NCBI GenBank assembly: GCA_030374735.1
Contig: JASCIV010000278.1
Location: 1-26,626 of the forward strand
Source: Gracilaria caudata
Taxonomy: Eukaryota > Rhodophyta > Florideophyceae > Gracilariales > Gracilariaceae
Direction: 5' to 3'
Length of the DNA stretch: 26,626 nt
The position numbers and the translations under genes are program-made. This document shows positions 22,385 to 26,626 of the stretch, piece by piece; position 1 is the first letter of the stretch, and every line of letters starts with the position of its first letter. The notes under the pieces are model-generated. The model saw only the letters and a list, made by a program, of their open reading frames with translations, did not search any database and was not told where the DNA came from.

Positions 22385-25300
22385 ATGCCGGCTCCGACTC
22401 CCCCTTCGTTCTCCTACGCAAGCGCTGCGCTGCTGCTTCGCTCTTCGCGCGCCTCCGCCCTCCAAAAGATCGACGTGGCGCGTGATCTGCTCTCCCGAAC
22501 GCTCATTCCAAGCCCCACCTCTCTCATTCTAGATCACGTCTTTTATGCTCTAAAAAACTCTACTTCTATTCCCCACTCCTCGCTCGCTGACTACTGGCAG
22601 CTGCTCCACAACACACTTCAGAAAGCTGCACGCCAATCTGAGCATGTGCCGGAGTTTCCGGATGCGCTCATCCAGCATGCCTCTACACAAATTCTCCACC
22701 CCACCTGTACTAAAGCTGTCGCGCAAGCCTTGTTCACCCTTTTCAACTATCCATTGCCCCAGTCTCTCCAAGCCTATGGCACCCTACTTCAAAACATTGC
22801 GTTTCTTCTTCCTCATAACGCTCACCTTCACGCGCTGGCATTCTCCGTTCTTCGTGCGTATCAACAAATTCAACGCCAGCACCACGATCATAAGAGCATG
22901 ATCTCTGTGTGTATTCCGCTGCTGGAGCCATTCCTTTCGTCCCCCGAGCTTCGCAAGTGTGCCGAGCCTGTATTTCGTCACGCCTTTTTTGCGGAACCCA
23001 ACATCCCTCGTGACGCGCTAATTTCTTTCCTTTCCGAGTCCACTTGTGAGCACTTGCCAACAATCAGCACCTTTCTACTCACTGCGTACACCGAAGCCGA
23101 ACACAATCGCACCGAATCACTAAACGAGCGCAACCGACCTGCCACCCAAAAGGGCTCCTCCCACCTGAAGAGAGGCCGGCAACATCTTGAGAAACCTCAT
23201 GTGCTGCGTTTCTTCCAGGATATGCTTTGTGCTCTGTCGTTCAATTTGGTAAATCAACAAGCGATATGCCTCCCTCGTGTGCAGTCTGTGCGTGCGGCGT
23301 TTATCGCTGCGTGCGATCTCCATATGTATCGTCCTAGTATGGAAGATTTATCACTCATTCAATCTGAGAAGAGAAGCAAGAAAAACAACCATACCTTTGG
23401 CGTACACACTGTCGCGACACAGATTCGGAACACTTTTGCGCTTGTTTGTACCCTTATTGAGCAGCTCAGCCCTGAGGAAGCAGAGCCCGGCCACGCCATG
23501 ACGCTTTTTGAAGCTGCTGCGGCGATGATCAAACTCTCTGTGGATACTGTAGACGATCTCGTGCCAAAGCTGCTCCTCGCCTGTGGTCAAGGGCCCTACG
23601 CTGATGAACGTCGCATGTTATTTGCCGAGCTACTAGAGGTCTATGCCAGTACGCGTACCGTTCCAACGTTGTTGTCTCATTTTAAGCAAGCTGGTCGCTC
23701 AGTTCTCAATATGTATGAGTCCACTTTTGAGCACGATCATGTTCTCTATAAGCTGGCGTTGACAATCTATCGACTGCCGCAGGGCCAGGCGGAAGAATGC
23801 ATCACAGTCATTGCGGGTGAGAAATTGCCGCCAGACCAGGTGCAAGTGGTTGCGTTCCTTTCGGCTTTGGTTCTCGAGAACAGCGGGGACAGCAAAGCTC
23901 AGCTCATTCAATGCGTGTGTGACAATGTCGTACGCAAGATTTTGAGTTGCAAGGAAAGCGCTCAAAGTCGTTGTGCGCTGCTATATGTTCTTTCATCTGT
24001 CATATTCTCCATTCTGAAGGCAGGCCTCGCTAAAGACGTTAACACAATTCAGACATGTTTGAATAGTGGCATACTGCAAAGTGTTTGTGGATTTCCTTTC
24101 AGTATAGATGATGTAGATGACTTTGAAAACAAGCTTGTGTGCATGCTTGAAAAACAAGAAAGAGTTGTGGAAACGTGCGAGACGTACTGCACGCTGCGGC
24201 TGCTTGCAGCGCTGGTTCACTATGGAGTGCGGGCAGAAAGAGTTGACGAAGACCATGCGATGATTCGGCGACTGCTGAACCTGATTTTCGAACGAGTTGA
24301 ACGACTCGAGGCCACAAATGATGAGGAAGGTGAGTGGTTGAGCCCCTTTTATAATAGCCTTCGCTTTCATAAAGTGGTTGCTGTCGTGGTTAGCGTACTG
24401 GACATTATGGACCTTGCAATGGCAGATCAGGCGCCTCCCGGATTCGTACGGTTCTTGGCTGCTCTAGCTGTGAGAGAAGGCGAGTATGCAGGACTTTGGA
24501 TGGATATGTTGGAAAAGAGGGTGATACAGGAATCTTTTGCGGAGGTGGTATTATTTGTGCTCAAGGGCAAAGGGAAAACTAGTGATGAAGAGCAGCACGT
24601 TCTAGGCGCGCTAAGACTAATTTTGCAAACGCCGCACGGATACATGGAAGAATCGGATGAACGGCGCGTGGCAAAGGCGGTTGTGCACCAATTCCCGAGC
24701 TTGCGGGAAGACGTGACACAGGCAAAGGCGCTGGAAGTGGTGCTGAAGTTGTGGAGATGGAGCGGCTCAAAATTGCAAGGTGTTGTGGAAGAATGTGCAG
24801 TGCGCGGAGTGAATGACGGCATTCTGGCTCGGTTGTCGGAAGGAGCGGAAGAAGCGGGGCGTATTAGAGAGAAGGCAGACGCAAAAGAAGGGAGCAAGAA
24901 GCTGGTGGCAATTGCGGAGAGCGTTCTACAGAAGTGGTGTGGAGAATATACACAGCTGAAAGGGGCTCAAGCGTTCTTGCGCAACGTGGATGTTGCGTTG
25001 CAGAGTGCAAATGTGAATTCAAAGATTGTTAGATTGGCTCTGAAGCGATTGGCTGCAGTGGTGGGAAGTATCAGTTCAGATTGCCGGAGATTATTATCAG
25101 GTAATAATGAACGCGAAGGGGTGGGAGATGCACTGGCAACTGTGTGCGTTGTGCTGCGGATATGGGACGAACTGGATCGGAATGCGGGTGCGGCTCGGAA
25201 GAGCGGTCGAAGGGCTATCGAGGGCTGCACAAGGCTGCTGAGGAACAACGTCGAGCTTGCATTCGGCAGAAGCGTGGGGTGGTTGACGCAGCATGGAAAA

Positions 25301-26479
25301 GGTGGAGTGGGACCTGACACGGCTGTGGCGTGCCGAGAGCTGTTGAAGTGCTGCTGCCGGTATGTGGCTGGGAGGCGAGAGCGAGTTACTGGCAGCACGA
25401 AGCGCGCGTCGCTGTTGTTGCACACGCAGGTTGCGAGCGCGTGGCACTTGTTGCTGAGCGAGGACGCGACAGTTCGCACGGTTGGAGCGGAAATGATGAG
25501 CGACCTGTGCACGTACGAAAGCGACGCTGTTGTGGATATGATCGGCACGACGGTATGCAGCGAGCTGGAGCGGGAAGCGGGGCGACGGGCAGAGCACGCG
25601 CGGGCAAAGCACAACGGGGATGTTGCGGAGGCGCTGACACGACTGCGGGGCCAGTCGATGGCGGCGGCGGCAGTGCTGTGCGGGGCTCGCGCGCCGTGCG
25701 AGAAGGAGACGTTGATGGTGGACGACGAGGGCCGGTTTACAGGGTTCGAGCATGTGCGGCAGCGGCGGGAGCTGGGCGGCATCCGACTGAGCCGCGAGCT
25801 GAGTGCGAGGATGGTGCTGCGCGTGATGGAGGGCGCGGAGTGGGCGGTGGAGATGGTGGCCGGCGGGACGGACGCGACGGGGACGCGCGCGATGGAGGAG
25901 GCGGCGCGATGGACGCTTTTGCTGACGCTGGCGGCGGTGGAGACGGCGGTGGCGCGGCGCGCGCCGCGGCGGCTGCCGGCGCACGCGGTGCAGGCGGTGG
26001 TGGCGTGGTTGTCGGCGGTGCTGCGCTACGACGGCGACGGCGCGGGGCGCGTGGTGGCGCGCGCGACGCACGTGTGCCGCCACTTGCTGCGCGCGCACGC
26101 GCACGCGCTGCGCTGGGGCTGCGCCGGCGCCCTTCGCCACGCGGCGCGCCGCGCGGCCGAGCTGCGCGCCGCGGACGGCGCGGTGGCGGCCGAGCCGCTG
26201 CGCGACGCGCTGCGCCAGCTGGCGGCCGGCGGCGACGGCGCCGTGAACGCGGCGGCGGGCGACGAGTGCTGCCACGCGCTGCGCGCGGCGCACAGCGGCG
26301 CGCTGCGACGCGACGCGCTGCGCGGCGTGGCGGCGCTGCTGACGCACGCCGAGCGCGACGGCGTGCAGCGCGACGCGCGGCGCGCGTTGCCGCTGGCGCA
26401 CGGCGCCAACGGCGCGGCGGAGCAGGTGGCGCGTGCGGCGCTGGCGCTGCGACGCGCCGCGCGCTACCGCGGGCGCTGA
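22385..26479 (+). CDS. URB2: URB2/NPA2-like nucleolar ribosome-biogenesis protein
   Basis: 1,364 aa from ATG 22385 (CCACATGCC), between the sizes of yeast Urb2 (~1,170) and human URB2 (~1,520). The whole chain reads as helical repeats. The N-terminus (KIDVARDLLSRTLIPSPTSL, then a helix and DYWQLLHNTLQ) resembles the Urb2 start. The C-terminal ~200 residues fit the Urb2 domain: ...VCRHLLRAHAHALRWGC..., then a region ending LRGVAALLTHAERDGVQRDA and RYRGR, like the family's 'LPG.YALLD.C....LQ...' end. Urb2/Npa2 works with Npa1, Dbp6, Nop8 and Rsa3 in early 60S assembly in the nucleolus; that role here is inferred. Other large HEAT-repeat families remain possible. Codon GC rises strongly toward the 3' end. 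Confidence 0.6.
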   Translation: MPAPTPPSFSYASAALLLRSSRASALQKIDVARDLLSRTLIPSPTSLILDHVFYALKNSTSIPHSSLADYWQLLHNTLQKAARQSEHVPEFPDALIQHASTQILHPTCTKAVAQALFTLFNYPLPQSLQAYGTLLQNIAFLLPHNAHLHALAFSVLRAYQQIQRQHHDHKSMISVCIPLLEPFLSSPELRKCAEPVFRHAFFAEPNIPRDALISFLSESTCEHLPTISTFLLTAYTEAEHNRTESLNERNRPATQKGSSHLKRGRQHLEKPHVLRFFQDMLCALSFNLVNQQAICLPRVQSVRAAFIAACDLHMYRPSMEDLSLIQSEKRSKKNNHTFGVHTVATQIRNTFALVCTLIEQLSPEEAEPGHAMTLFEAAAAMIKLSVDTVDDLVPKLLLACGQGPYADERRMLFAELLEVYASTRTVPTLLSHFKQAGRSVLNMYESTFEHDHVLYKLALTIYRLPQGQAEECITVIAGEKLPPDQVQVVAFLSALVLENSGDSKAQLIQCVCDNVVRKILSCKESAQSRCALLYVLSSVIFSILKAGLAKDVNTIQTCLNSGILQSVCGFPFSIDDVDDFENKLVCMLEKQERVVETCETYCTLRLLAALVHYGVRAERVDEDHAMIRRLLNLIFERVERLEATNDEEGEWLSPFYNSLRFHKVVAVVVSVLDIMDLAMADQAPPGFVRFLAALAVREGEYAGLWMDMLEKRVIQESFAEVVLFVLKGKGKTSDEEQHVLGALRLILQTPHGYMEESDERRVAKAVVHQFPSLREDVTQAKALEVVLKLWRWSGSKLQGVVEECAVRGVNDGILARLSEGAEEAGRIREKADAKEGSKKLVAIAESVLQKWCGEYTQLKGAQAFLRNVDVALQSANVNSKIVRLALKRLAAVVGSISSDCRRLLSGNNEREGVGDALATVCVVLRIWDELDRNAGAARKSGRRAIEGCTRLLRNNVELAFGRSVGWLTQHGKGGVGPDTAVACRELLKCCCRYVAGRRERVTGSTKRASLLLHTQVASAWHLLLSEDATVRTVGAEMMSDLCTYESDAVVDMIGTTVCSELEREAGRRAEHARAKHNGDVAEALTRLRGQSMAAAAVLCGARAPCEKETLMVDDEGRFTGFEHVRQRRELGGIRLSRELSARMVLRVMEGAEWAVEMVAGGTDATGTRAMEEAARWTLLLTLAAVETAVARRAPRRLPAHAVQAVVAWLSAVLRYDGDGAGRVVARATHVCRHLLRAHAHALRWGCAGALRHAARRAAELRAADGAVAAEPLRDALRQLAAGGDGAVNAAAGDECCHALRAAHSGALRRDALRGVAALLTHAERDGVQRDARRALPLAHGANGAAEQVARAALALRRAARYRGR

Positions 26480-26626
26480 GCACGTGGCGGCGGCGCAGAT
26501 TGCGCCAGATCGTGCCGCCTCACGCCAGTTCGCCAGTGGGCGTGTGCGCGCCGTTGGCGCGCACCCGCAGCAAAGCTGCTGACGTTTGCCCCTTGACTGC
26601 TGCCCCGCCCCCCACCGCCTCAACCC
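26480..26626 (+). other. 3' flank of the URB2-like gene
   Basis: GC-rich downstream sequence ending in a C-rich tract. It contains part of the 3' UTR; no terminator or further gene start is seen before the window ends. Confidence 0.3.

Noticed and set aside
25097..26623. 508-aa minus-strand open frame antisense to the URB2-like 3' end
   Set aside because: It is Arg/Ala/His-rich without domains and lies wholly opposite a GC-rich coding region, the usual shadow of high GC content.
1..26626. Search by eye for tRNA, rRNA, CRISPR and insertion sequences
   Set aside because: No T-arm/anticodon cloverleaf, rRNA core, spaced direct repeats or transposase was seen in any spacer. A covariance-model scan would be the decisive test.

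Overview
The window is nuclear DNA of a gene-dense eukaryote, most likely a unicellular red alga or another alga with a red-type plastid (inference). The evidence is as follows. Genes are compact and mostly intronless, about one per 2 kb. The two convincing introns are short (102 and 81 nt), GT-AG, and have TACTAA/ACTAAC-like branch sites. One protein has a plausible plastid transit peptide ahead of four 'LPT...GR.DL..AI.KHGGW..VA..GL' repeats. The other products are plainly eukaryotic: TOG, TACC, bHLH, MRNIP, URB2, three-domain DPH6 and PH-domain kinases. I see no tRNA, rRNA, CRISPR array or intact mobile element. Start codons were chosen as the first plausible ATG, so several genes start inside a longer open frame.

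Left part (1-6000), all on +: a PH-domain/CAMK-like kinase with one intron; a Dot5/BCP-like peroxiredoxin with nuclear-type basic motifs and a long Lys/Glu/Pro/Ala tail; then a second PH-domain/CAMK-like kinase with one intron. Middle (6100-12600): adenylosuccinate synthetase (-), the putative plastid HGG-repeat protein (+), an unrecognised 466-aa protein (+), a small secreted Cys-rich protein (-), and an NTF2-like protein (+). From 13000: a microtubule-associated protein (-) that carries a CLASP-like TOG domain, an SKIP (SxIP) motif and a C-terminal TACC-like coiled coil; diphthine-ammonia ligase DPH6 (+); a bHLH-GAF transcription factor (-); an MRNIP homologue (+); a DUF1990/UPF0548 protein (-); and a long URB2/NPA2-like ribosome-biogenesis protein (+).

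From about 6 kb on, genes nearly alternate in strand, giving shared bidirectional promoters and convergent 3' ends. The extreme case is MRNIP and DUF1990, whose stop codons overlap in one CTAG. The genes do not form one pathway. Cell-cycle and nuclear themes recur: the TOG-TACC protein with KEN boxes, MRNIP beside an E2F-type site, the bHLH factor, and ribosome and translation factors. The strongest candidate for something undescribed is the TOG-SxIP-TACC polypeptide. It joins in one chain two modules that normally act as separate binding partners (XMAP215/CLASP-type TOG proteins and TACC proteins). Base composition varies sharply, even inside single genes: the 3' end of the URB2-like gene, the tail of the first kinase and the 5' half of the bHLH gene are extremely GC-rich.
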